The position numbers were made by a program, and so were the translations under genes. From assembly GCA_003290165.1 (NCBI GenBank), contig QNQO01000509.1:536001-600000 (forward strand): a stretch of 64,000 nucleotides of DNA. The letters are read 5' to 3'. Below, piece by piece: positions 12,002 through 21,584 of the stretch. Source of the DNA: Berberis thunbergii (Eukaryota > Streptophyta > Magnoliopsida > Ranunculales > Berberidaceae). Every line of letters starts with the position of its first letter. Positions within the stretch are counted from its first letter, which is position 1. Below the pieces are notes generated by a model that saw nothing but the letters and a program-made list of their open reading frames with translations, searched no databases and had not been told where the DNA came from.

Positions 12002-13831
12002 AGCGTCACAATCAATTTCAAATGGTTTATCAAAATCCGGCATAGCAAGAACTGGAGTTCGACACAATTTTTCTTTAAAAGCATGGAAACTCTTATCCGC
12101 CTCTTCTGTCCATTCAAACTTTTCTCGTTTCAAACAATCGGTAAGGCTCTTGATGTACTCAATTGTTAAATTATCAGCACTGCTGATGTTATCATCAACC
12201 ATGTACATGCGCTTGTATCTAGATTGCTCCTTGAACTTCGTCAAAACTGCTTCACTGGTGGATTGGATGATAACCTCCTGAGTTGTCAGTGTGCTAAATC
12301 TGGATTTGTTTAAAGAATCGAGGACTGCATCGACTATGCCTAAACCCTTCCTCTCTGCGAGGTATACTGCATTCTCAACACTGAGCAAGACACCATCAAG
12401 TGGTTTGTTCTTTGCAAACATCAGAAAGTCATCCAGTGATATAAATTTTCTTGCATTTTTGTATGCTGGATTCCTGTACAACGTGTCCAGCAAAAAAGGA
12501 TTTGATATGGCCGGCCTCAAGCTTTGGATATCGTTCCATGTAAGATGGAAGGTAAAAATTCCAGGATTAGTCTGAATCTTTGGGACAGCAATGGATAGAT
12601 TGTTGAAGGGTGACTTGATGACATCAGTAGAATCTAGGAGATTTGTCGAACTTAAGCATATAGGGATAGCAACACTGGTCATTTGAACAGAGCAGTCATT
12701 ATAATCGGCACCTTCTTCAACAGCCTGACTATAAGCAAGATTTGTTGAACCAGGGTAGACACCACTAGCTCCATTGTGCGATATGATTTTGGGTGCTTTT
12801 CCGGAAATATTTTTGCCTATGTGAGAAAAGCAGTCTATGGCTTCTGACGTAGTTATAGGAAGGTCTGTTAACACCTCAGCAACAGAAAAGTTACCATTGT
12901 CGATGAAAGACAGTATTTCTTTAATGGGGTCACAACTATAATTGTAACTGAGAGGTGGTCCATTCATTGGTACGTCATTCATGAACTTTAATGCAAAAAC
13001 TTTCAGGCCTGCCTTATGCGCGTCTGAGACAAGAGACGTAGGAGGTAGCAGGTATTGTCCAGCATTAACAAGCCAAATGTAATACTTTGGAACCAGTATT
13101 CTGGAAGCAAATGTCCTTATAAATGTAAGATTGTTCGCAAGGGTACCATATGTCTTATTGGTTGAAGCCTCAGTTTTCTCTTTATTCAGAAAGTAGAAAA
13201 TCAATTTTGCCTTGCTTGCCTTAAAATGCGCAACAAGTTTTACTTTAGAATGATCCGAAACTTCCATAAATTGGAAGAAAGCTTCGACCTCATAAAACCA
13301 ATCCAATAACGCTTCGATTTTGAAATTTCCGGTGAAATTCGGAATATCTGCTTTTAACTTGTATTCCGGTAAAGCACCGTAGGGACTCTGTCCCGATCTG
13401 AGACGTCTTTCATCCGTACATCGCTTTTCCTGTTCATCTTTGATCGAATCATTATCGTCACTATCGATCAGAAAAACCGAAGTCATCTTTTTTGGCAAGC
13501 TGATAAAACTTTCATGTTGATACTTGGTACTGAACTCCTTCATGATTTCTTTCGGAATATCATTATTGTGCTTGAAAGAATTCTTGTCATGTCTCCGGAT
13601 GGAAGTTGCAGAATCGATTTTACTGTCATTAGTTGACGGAGCTTTTCTTTCACGTTGATGAACAGACACCTTGTCTTCCATATTGAGAAGCTTCAGAAGC
13701 GATGCTAGCTGATTTTGAATACCATTGATGTCGGCTTGTAACGGTGCAATTTTGTTATCCATTGACACCGTCAAATCTTCTGAAAGCTTTGCAAGTTTTG
13801 CATCGATGGTCTCCATAGTGATTTCTCCCAT
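11999..13831 (-). CDS. Chimeric Gag - GDPDL - RT-edge open frame (610 aa)
   Basis: One uninterrupted frame on the minus strand starts at ATG 13831. Residues 1-50 are coiled-coil-like ([11 protein letters not shown]). About 155-204 match the start of the plant retrotransposon Gag domain ([33 protein letters not shown]). From about residue 205 the protein switches to a plant glycerophosphodiester phosphodiesterase-like sequence and stays so to about 562. It then switches back to the pol linker ([21 protein letters not shown]). No zinc knuckle, protease or RT catalytic motif is present. The frame ends at TAG 12001-11999, where the family normally reads on into RNase H. The open frame is real sequence. 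Whether it is translated is unknown. Confidence 0.88.
   Translation of the reverse strand: MGEITMETIDAKLAKLSEDLTVSMDNKIAPLQADINGIQNQLASLLKLLNMEDKVSVHQRERKAPSTNDSKIDSATSIRRHDKNSFKHNNDIPKEIMKEFSTKYQHESFISLPKKMTSVFLIDSDDNDSIKDEQEKRCTDERRLRSGQSPYGALPEYKLKADIPNFTGNFKIEALLDWFYEVEAFFQFMEVSDHSKVKLVAHFKASKAKLIFYFLNKEKTEASTNKTYGTLANNLTFIRTFASRILVPKYYIWLVNAGQYLLPPTSLVSDAHKAGLKVFALKFMNDVPMNGPPLSYNYSCDPIKEILSFIDNGNFSVAEVLTDLPITTSEAIDCFSHIGKNISGKAPKIISHNGASGVYPGSTNLAYSQAVEEGADYNDCSVQMTSVAIPICLSSTNLLDSTDVIKSPFNNLSIAVPKIQTNPGIFTFHLTWNDIQSLRPAISNPFLLDTLYRNPAYKNARKFISLDDFLMFAKNKPLDGVLLSVENAVYLAERKGLGIVDAVLDSLNKSRFSTLTTQEVIIQSTSEAVLTKFKEQSRYKRMYMVDDNISSADNLTIEYIKSLTDCLKREKFEWTEEADKSFHAFKEKLCRTPVLAMPDFDKPFEIDCDA
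12146..13219 (-). pseudogene. Captured, intron-free GDPDL (SHV3/SVL-type) gene segment
   Basis: Chimera residues ~205-562 follow the plant GDPDL family closely. Recognisable blocks in order are [139 protein letters not shown] and [20 protein letters not shown]. These cover the end of the first and most of the second GDPD-like domain. GDPDL proteins are GPI-anchored or secreted cell-wall organisation proteins (SHV3 in Arabidopsis). Such genes normally have several introns. None interrupts this 1.07 kb, so the donor was probably spliced RNA copied during reverse transcription. The N-terminal signal peptide, first domain start and GPI tail are missing. Confidence 0.88.
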
Positions 13832-13941
13832 TGTTGGTTTAAGGTCGAGATGGGTGGATCGGGTTTTTTTTTTTTTTTTTTGAATGGTGTGTTGCGAAAG
13901 CGGGGAAAAATCGATTTCGAGGTAAGAACCTCAAAATTCAC

Positions 13942-13955
13942 TGGCTCTGATACCA
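13942..13955 (-). other. Primer-binding site (initiator tRNA-Met)
   Basis: On the minus strand, two bases inside the 5' LTR, the sequence reads TGGTATCAGAGCCA. This is complementary to the 3' end of initiator tRNA-Met and is the usual plant LTR-retrotransposon primer site. It fixes the element's orientation. Confidence 0.88.
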
Positions 13956-13957
13956 AT

Positions 13958-14408
13958 TGATGTGGTACGTGTAGGTTGAAGAAGACGATATAAATATCGT
14001 TGGGGATGCGAAGAGACGAAGGAGATGCGATAAGAAGAAAATTGTAATAATAACAAGGGGTTCGAGGGATAAAATTGTTTATTTGATTGTTTGATAAAAG
14101 ATGATCCTTACATGATGATATCCCTCTCTATTTATACTACTCAAAGCTAAATAACCAACTTTAACAAGGAGTCGGAAAAGAAAGAAAAATTAGAAATCCT
14201 ACGTACGCTCAAATACCAAAAAGAAAATCATACGTTTGATAAAATAGGAGTTCCTATTTTGTCGAACTTCCTAAAACTGTTGATGTGATAAAATAGGAGT
14301 TCCTATGTTGTCATACTTCCTAAAACTGTTGACGTGATAAAATAGGAGTTCCTATTTTGTCATACTTCCTAAAACTGGATTTCCTAAAACTGTTGATGTC
14401 CTGCATCA
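13958..14408 (-). repeat. 5' LTR of the retrotransposon
   Basis: 451 bp, the partner of the LTR at 9901-10349. It has the same 49-bp tandem repeat with palindromes (starts near 14241, 14290, 14339). As the upstream LTR of a minus-strand element it should hold the element promoter. I could not place a TATA box with confidence. Confidence 0.93.
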
Positions 14409-14798
14409 CTTCCTAAGATGGCAATTCTAGCTCAAGCTGGGCTTTTTCCAGTGTGTGAAAACTTGTACAGTTCAAAAATGCGGAGGTAAAACGGATGACT
14501 TGAGAAATGCTACACCGAGTGTGTCAATGGTGAATGTGGCACAAAGGCTATATCAGCCATTAACGAGGTAATAATACTTCCGCAATGTATGAATGATTGT
14601 AAGGAGAATAATTGTTTTGATGATAAGGAAAATAAACCATGCGTCAACAAATGTGCCACCAATGTTTGCAAAAGATTTCAAGCAACTGGGGGATCAAGTG
14701 GTACTGCTAAGGTAGGAGATTCAACAGCCTCAGCAGCTGATGACCTACAAGAAATCGTTCGTTCGGTCCTTAAGGAGTGCCTGAAAATACTGCTTTGA

Positions 14799-16155
14799 GT
14801 ACTCGCAGCACTAACCCTAATTTTGTGCCACATACTTTAGGATTTGCTTCTGGCCTGTCACCCTGGTCCTTAAACTTGCATATGCACGACTCATATATGT
14901 CCATGTCATGCCGTAAGGCATTTTCAAAAAATTATTAAATCACATAAATGGACATTTGAACAAACAATGTATCAACTCCACCATTTACCTAGATTATATA
15001 TATGTTCATGCAGATGGATTCGAAAGATACGATAAATAAACAATCTTTCTTCGCATCTGCATGATTGAAAATTGTGTATTAGGTTGAGAAAGCTTGACTA
15101 TAGAATTTATTTTGCTATTTTAGAGTATTATTTGTGTATAAGTTAAGTGTTTAGTTAGTAAAGACTTTACTGATCACAAATTGTTTTTATAAAAGTAGTA
15201 TCATTTCTTGTTGTTTTTAGGAAAGATTAGGTAGTGTTTGGTTTTGTTTAGTTAGAATGTTATCCAAGGATTCTTTTTGGTAGCAAGGAAACTGATTTCT
15301 CACCTCATCGATAAAAATGATGGCAATTATAAGTCGGGTTTTTGGGTTTTTCATTTACGCTTCATCGAATATGTGCTTTTAAAGTGAGTCTATTCTAAAT
15401 TCATATATATCCGCCCCATTGCCTTCCCTACTAATGATGTTTTTACGCGTAAACTTTTTTGACTGGGACGTACTGAGTGAACCCCACTTCAAGGAACTTA
15501 GTCCATCACCGCAAACCTATACAACCATACAAACAAGCATGTTTACTCACTCCAAACCAAAAGTGTTTTGAATGACAACCAGAGTGATTGGTCTCCAATT
15601 GCATCAATCAAAATATGAAAAAGGAATTGAGAAAACTGTAGGAAAATTCTATGTAGGCCACAGATGAGATATATCTCCTTATCACTTATAAGATCGAGCA
15701 CGGTGGAAAATGAATATTACGATCAGTGGGGCTCTTAATAATTCTAGCAAAACATCACATTCAGTAAATTGCTTTCGGTCTGACTTTATCGGCAAAATTA
15801 GAGTTTATTATAATCGACGTATCTTCTAATCTAAGGCCTAATGTATTTATAGTTGATTCTGATTTCATTGACCCGGACGACGATCAACAAGATATTCATG
15901 CAAACATTTTTAACACATGATATTGTTTCTTAATTAATACACAGTTCACATTTTTCAGTGACACCAATTTGTCAAAAGTCCATGAAAATAAATATAATCT
16001 ATTATTGGGAGGGAAATAAAAGATGAAGCCATTCAAATTTAAATTCTTCTCCTATTGAAACCTTTCCTATCCTATTCTTTGTTAGTAGAAGCCAATCTGT
16101 AAAGGTGAAATCTCTGTTATTGCCTGAACGTTTTTCCAATACTTTAGTCCATGTC
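14799..16155. other. Intergenic, no gene recognised
   Basis: AT-rich DNA downstream of the broken cysteine-rich gene. No exon-like frames or transposon ends seen. Confidence 0.4.
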
Positions 16156-16326
16156 TCTTTCATGGGGGAATTCTAATTGGCGAGGAAATGCGCGAGGGAG
16201 GTGGAACCCTCCATTCCCCTCGAGATGCGTGGCTGCAAACATCTCGAAGAAGATGGAGGATTCCACCCCCCTCCCTCGCGCGTTCCTCACTGGTTTCCTC
16301 GCCAATTAGACAATCCCTTCTTTCAT
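16156..16326. mobile_element. Hairpin MITE (hAT-type), copy 2
   Basis: The element spans 16164-16318 (155 bp), flanked by the exact 8-bp repeat TCTTTCAT (16156-16163, 16319-16326). It starts GGGGGAATTCTAATTGGCGA and ends CGCCAATTAGACAATCCCT. The arms pair across the element around a CTCGAGATGCGTGG centre. Relative to the copy at 8613 it is inserted in the opposite orientation, because the AATTCTA-type and TTGTCTA-type ends are swapped. Confidence 0.85.
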
Positions 16327-16989
16327 AAATGAGTTTTTCAGGAATTGTTTCAATTCAACCAACAAAGTTATCGATGGAATTGGATTCTCTTGCATGAATA
16401 GTAACATGAAGTTTGAAGTCACCAGCACTCAACATTAACAATGACTTCAAATAAATGCTTTGTTTGTTGTCTAACCAAAAAAAAGGGGTAAGGAATGTGT
16501 TCCCTTCCCTCACCTTTTGGAATGGTTTTCTACAAGTAAATAGGGTTTATGAAAATTTTTGTCTCAAAAAAATCATATTTAGGTGATTGCCCCAGTGACT
16601 AACATTTTCGGCAATTGGTCTATTAATTTGTCAAATTGTGTGACAAGTTATCAAGTGAATGACGCATTTATTAATGTCATATACCAGAGGTCAAATCCTA
16701 AGAAATTTATTTCATTTTTAGAGAAATAAACATTACTTACATCAGAATGATGATGTTGCAAGATCAAAAGAATTTTGTAACGTCAAGATACACATAAACA
16801 TTTCGGAGAATTCATTATTCTTTTCAGATCATGCTACCTCACTCCTGATTGCAGAACTTGATTACAAAAACCTAATTTTCTACTATTTTTTACGAACGTT
16901 TAACGAGTCGATGACCAGACCAATTAGCCCTATGTAATTAATCTAGGTAAAATTCTAAAAAAAATAATTCTTTTTTTCCTTTTTAAAAT
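16327..16989. other. Intergenic, upstream of the F-box/kelch gene
   Basis: No gene recognised. It probably contains distal promoter sequence of the gene beginning at about 17 kb. Confidence 0.35.
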
Positions 16990-16997
16990 TATATAAG
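16990..16997 (+). promoter_or_regulatory. Candidate TATA box of the F-box/kelch gene
   Basis: TATATAAG lies upstream of a long CT- and GA-rich leader (17150-17480, including a GA microsatellite near 17449-17470) typical of plant 5' UTRs. The implied leader is about 800 nt and contains an upstream frame starting at 17146. The assignment is an inference from sequence alone. Confidence 0.35.
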
Positions 16998-17856
16998 ATT
17001 ATCTATTTTATTTTACTAAATTAGCCTTGTGTGGAGTACGCAATTAGGAAGTGGTGGGGGCATGGATTTGAAAAAAAGGTGGGCATTAAAAGCATTGGTG
17101 GAATGGTGGAGATGTGGGGTTTAGTCCATTGAACTCTTTTAATGAGTGTGTGTGAATTTTGCATCCCTCTCTGCTCTCTTCAATTTGACCTCTCTCTTTT
17201 TTTTCTCACTTTTTTTTAGTTTTATCTCCACTCTCCCAAAAATCCAACAAGAAACTCCAATAACAAAGACAACAGCGAAGTGTTGTCATTATATTAAATA
17301 TCTCTCTGTTTTTCTGTATCTATCTCTGTTTCAATGGTTTAGGTGTTCTCTTTGTAGCCCTCTTTGGTATCTTCTTCAAAATCCCTTTGTGTTTGTAAGA
17401 TTGTTCAAGTGCTGTGAGGGACCCTTTACTTGATGAGTGAGCGTGAGTGAGAGAGAGAGAGAGAGAGAAAGAGTGGGTTCCTCCCCCTTACTTGTCTCCC
17501 CATCCCTTCATTTGTGCATTTATCACTCTTCTTCAAGTCCCCTGTATATTTTTTGACCTTTTGGGGTCTCATGGGGTTGTGAGCTTTGTTGGGATTTGTG
17601 ATTGGGAAGTATAGATTGATTTTTATAATGGGGTTTTTTGTTTTCGTGATGGGTTTTAAGCTTTAGAGTGGTTTGATCAGATTTTGGAGTTCGGTTCTGT
17701 GTGGTTTTGAGAAATGGGGTTTCTGATTTGAGTTTGGTGATGAGGAGATAGACTGTAAAGTTGTGATTTTTGGTTTCTCTAAGGAAATGGGTGTTTGATT
17801 TTGGAGATGAATTTGAAGGTAGTGAGATTGTGATTGGTGTTTGATAAGAATCTTTG

Positions 17857-20800
17857 ATGAAGAAAATGGAGAGAGGAGCTCAACCTGCACTTGTAAGTTT
17901 TGGATTTTATCTTTGATTTGCAGTTTTTTTGTTTGAAATTTGATTACTTTATGTGTTTGATCTTGAATTGCATTGATGATACTGCTTGAACCCCATAATT
18001 TATGTTACTTTTGTCTCCGGAATTCCTCACAGTTTTGACCTTTGAGCATTTTACCTTAGCTTTTGCTGTTTAATTACTTCTGCATTTGAATAAAATGATT
18101 TGATTTGTATTAGATTTACATTTTGTATAAGTGAAAAAGATGAGAAATGAAATGGATTGATCTGGTTGTTGTGATTGGTGTTGATAACTAGCTGAGTAGC
18201 CCTGATTGATGTTTGCTTTAGCTCTTTAGTTGACATGGAATAGACATTGGTTTCAGCAATTAGATCGCAAGGGGTCAACTAGTGAAAGTTCAATTAGTTT
18301 AGGAAAACCTATGTAGAACATACTACCTTGACTTCATGGAGAAAATATGAGAAGAAGAACAAGCGGAAGAAGATTTAGTATACTACATGCAGAAACATCT
18401 TTTTCTTCTTCTATTTCAACTCACATTTTTCCATGAAGTCAAGGCAAATACAATGAAGAGAAGTACATGTACGAACTATTTCAAATCAAAATGTATGAAT
18501 GAGATATACACTTAATTATAAACAAAGACAAAGGCCAAAAAGGAAGAAAGAAAACAAAAACAAGAGGAAATGCACAAAAATTATGGGAACTAAACAACTG
18601 ATTGGCTCAATGTATAGTCGGTTAACAAAGGGAACAATTGGAAAAATTCAATATATTTTTTTATCAAGACAAGGTGGAATTCTACATCAGAAAATCTGAC
18701 GTATTAGGGACAAACACATTATGAACTATTTTAAAATCCAAATGTCCGGATACATATACATAATACATACAAATATAAACAAAGAGAAAGGCCTAAAAGG
18801 AAGAAAGAAAACAACAGGAAATACATGAAAATGATGGGAACTGTTGTTTAATTCCATATATAGTCACTTAATTTATGACACAACTTGGAAGAGCCCACTA
18901 TATTTTTTCCATGAAGTTAAGATAAATATGTTCTGCACCAGAAAATCTGACATATTTAGAGACGAACACATGATAAACTATTTCAAAATCAAAATGTACA
19001 CATACAAGTATAAACAAAAAGAAGGGCCAAAAAGGAACTAAGAATACAAAACCAAGAGGAAATACAAGAAAAATGATAATTAATTCGATGAATAGTATGT
19101 TAGTCAAGAAAGGAGATAAGCTGGAAACTTTAAATGTATTTTAAAGAAGTAATGATACTTTGTTGCTGCCCTTTAAGAACTACTGATTGTCTTCCATCAT
19201 CCCATATATTCCCTGCATATCCTAAATACTCGTGTGGGATATCGAGAGTCCGAGATTATAAATTAAGCAGTGTTCATTAGTGTGGATGTTATAATTGTTT
19301 GGCAAAGGGAGGGTTGGCGTTGTGTAGTTGCAAATTTGAGAATATGTCTTAATTACCAATGGCTTATTGGAACTTTGAGTTTTTCCAACCTGGGGAGGCT
19401 TTTGTTCAATTATTTTGTGGAACTAGGAAAATTGTTTGGCAAAGTTGTAACAGTTAAAGCAACAATGATTGATGTATCTGGTTACTGAAGATTTCTCATA
19501 TTGTATCTCATTCCATGTTAAAGCCAGAGTGATTATCTTCTCACTTGTGCACATTGTGTAACATCAGCTTAAATGCTAAATCGCGAGCAAATTCACATTT
19601 TCACCGACTTGTCTGGACATGGGCATCGGAATTGGAATTAGAGTGAAATGTTCTGAATGTATGATCAGATTTCCTAATTGGCAATAGAGTGAACTATTCT
19701 ACCTTATTGGACTTTCATTGTACTTTCATCTGTAGTTACGTCTTTTAGCTGCCAAAACTTCAGCTTAATTGATCGTCATTTAAGAATGTGCTTCCAGTTG
19801 TCTTAGAGTGTGGCCAAATACTTTTGTCTGTGTGTTATGTACATATTTTAGTTGTCCCCCATAACTTCTCCTGTATCGGATGCAGGTTCTTATTTCAATC
19901 CTTCTCCCCGTTTCTCTTTGTCATTATCTCATTGTTTGATATTCTCATGAGAAAAACTACAAAACTTTATTGTTTTCTCTTTGCCTTTTTGAATATTTGT
20001 TGTTCATCAGTCATTACCTTCGCCTTTTTTTTTTCTTTTTCTTTTTTGTTTTAATTTGGGTATATATTGTATGGTATAATTCCAATTGAGTTTATGCTTG
20101 ATTCAACTCTGCAAATAATTTGAAGTATTTAACAAACCTTAACTTTTACCATGAAAAATTGCAACACCTAATTCATTTTTTCAGCTGGATTAGAGATGAA
20201 AGTTGTACAAGATGAAGGACTCTTCTTTAGTTAGTGAAAACTGGAATCGTTTAGGATAAAGAAGCTTAAGTTTTGTAATAACCTTATGTAACCCACTCAG
20301 TTTTTACTTTCTTTGTTTCAGGTTGATACGACTGCATGTTTTTGTAGAGTAGATGCAGGGCTGAAAACTGTTGCTGGGGCAAGGAAGTTTGTCCCTGGAG
20401 CAAAACTCTGCACCCAACCAGCTATTAAACCATCTATTCATCCTTCCAGGCACAAAGTAGGCCATGTTGAAAGGAGTCGCAACCAATCTCCTCTCCTCCC
20501 TGGGCTTCCAGATGACCTTGCAATTGCGTGCTTGATCAGAGTTCCGCGGATTGAGCATCGTAAGCTACGGCTAGTCTGTAAGAGATGGTACCGTCTCTTA
20601 GCAGGGAACTTCTTTTACTCCCTCCGTAAGAACCTCGGAATTGCAGAAGAATGGATATATGTTGTGAAGAGGGACCAGGATGGGAAAATTTCATGGCATG
20701 CTTTTGACCCTATATACCAGCTTTGGCAGCCACTCCCTCCTGTCCCCAGAGAGTACTCCAAAGCTGTTGGATTTGGGTGTGCTGTGCTCAGTGGTTGTCA

Positions 20801-21584
20801 CCTCTACTTGTTTGGAGGCAAAGACCCCCTCAAAGGGTCAATGAGACGAGTTGTCTTTTATAGTGCCCGCACAAATAAATGGCATCGAGCCCCAGATATG
20901 TTGCGTCGGAGACATTTCTTTGGCTCCTGTGTCATAAACAACTGTTTGTACATAGCTGGTGGGGAGAGTGAGGGGGTCCAGCGGTTTTCTTCGATCAGCT
21001 GAAGTTTATGATCCAAACAAGAATAGATGGTCCTTCATTTCAGAGATGGGTACTTCAATGGTACCATTCATTGGGGTCGTGTATGATGGAAAGTGGTACC
21101 TCAAAGGGCTTGGTTCTCATCGTCAGGTCCTCAGTGAAGTCTACCACCCTGAAAATGATGCTTGGTGCTCTATCTATAACGGAATGGTTGCAGGTTGGCG
21201 TAATCCAAGCACCTCCATGAATGGAAATCTGTATGCCTTGGAGTGCAAAGATGGATGCAAGTTGAGAGTCTATGATTCTGAGACTGATTCATGGAGCAAG
21301 CATATTGACAGCAAATTGCACCTGGGCAGCTCCCGGGCCTATGAGGCGGCAGTGCTTGTACCACTTAACGGGAAGCTTTGCATTATTCGTAACAACATGA
21401 GCATTTCTTTGGTCAATGTCTCAAAGTGTGATGAAGCAAGGGGGTGGTGGCAGCAAACCAGCTGTGGGAGACTATTGCCGGGAAAGGGCAGTTCAAAACT
21501 TTTGTTGCTAATCTCTTGTCAAGCTTTTCAGGTCGGAACCGCTTGAAAAGCCACATTCTTCATTGCCAGGTTCTTCAAGTTTAA
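17857..21584 (+). CDS. SAGL1: F-box/kelch-repeat protein, SAGL1 (At1g55270) type, with two frameshifts
   Basis: Exons are 17857-17892 and 20322-21584, about 432 aa. Exon 1 encodes MKKMERGAQPAL, and the second Met (17866) may be the true start. Exon 2 holds an F-box (LPGLPDDLAIACLIRVPRIE, then LRLVCKRWYRLLAG) and kelch repeats (LYLFGGKDP, NKWHRAPDMLRRRHFFGSC, LYIAGG, NRWSFISEM, GMVAGWRNPS). F-box/kelch proteins are substrate receptors of SCF E3 ligases, and SAGL1 in Arabidopsis affects cuticle wax and phenylpropanoid enzymes. The frame breaks at a TTTT run (20985-20988; premature TGA at 21000-21002), continues in another frame with clear homology (SAEVYDPNKNRW), then returns to the first frame near 21455-21465 (WETIAGKG, ending LKSHILHCQVLQV, TAA 21582-21584). 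Both breaks may be sequencing errors, otherwise the gene is disabled. Confidence 0.85.
18480..19085. repeat. Three-copy degenerate tandem repeat in the F-box gene intron
   Basis: The block ATAAACAAAGA(C/G)AAAGGCC followed by AAAAGGAAGAAAGAAAACAA recurs near 18520, 18779 and 19014, each time with a neighbouring AGAAAATCTGAC(G/A)TATT segment. The spacing is about 235-260 bp. The copies are clearly diverged. It lies wholly inside the 2.4-kb first intron. Confidence 0.65.

Larger units (their letters stand above)
9896..14413 (-). mobile_element. Ty3/gypsy-type LTR retrotransposon carrying a captured host gene
   Basis: The element spans 9901-14408 (about 4.5 kb) and is transcribed on the minus strand. 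It has two LTRs (9901-10349 and 13958-14408) starting TG and ending CA, differing by 5 substitutions and 2 single-base indels by my reading (about 99% identical). It is flanked by the direct repeat CTTCC (9896-9900, 14409-14413). A primer-binding site matching initiator tRNA-Met and a polypurine tract are in the expected places. The internal order is Gag N-terminus, host GDPDL segment, RT C-terminal edge, RNase H, integrase. The order RNase H before integrase places it in Ty3/gypsy. Protease and the catalytic part of reverse transcriptase are absent, so it must have moved using enzymes of a relative. High LTR identity implies recent insertion. Confidence 0.93.
9673..14798 (+). pseudogene. Cysteine-rich secreted protein gene, split by an LTR retrotransposon
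   Basis: The upstream part (9673-9900) begins with ATG and a secretion-signal-like run (MLLICIVIIFATIKHISA). After a change of frame it encodes a CLDKCKGEC module (9854 on). The retrotransposon lies between 9900 and 14409, and removing it with one copy of CTTCC restores the local reading frame. Downstream (14414-14798) the frame runs on, then shifts, and encodes three more modules of the same design: CYTECVNGEC, CMNDCKENNC and CVNKCATNVC. A Ser/Ala-rich tail and TGA at 14798 follow. Four Cx3Cx3-4C modules after a signal peptide suggest a small secreted or defence-type peptide precursor, but I do not recognise the family. Frame changes near 9825 and 14480-14500 may be introns or decay. With the 4.5-kb insertion in it, the gene is very likely dead. 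Confidence 0.45.

Noticed and set aside
12291..12575. Plus-strand frame inside the captured GDPDL segment
   Set aside because: Antisense shadow of the well-supported minus-strand chimera.
17146..17433. 95-codon frame in the F-box gene leader
   Set aside because: Pyrimidine-rich 5' UTR gives Ser/Leu/Phe-rich translation. No homology.
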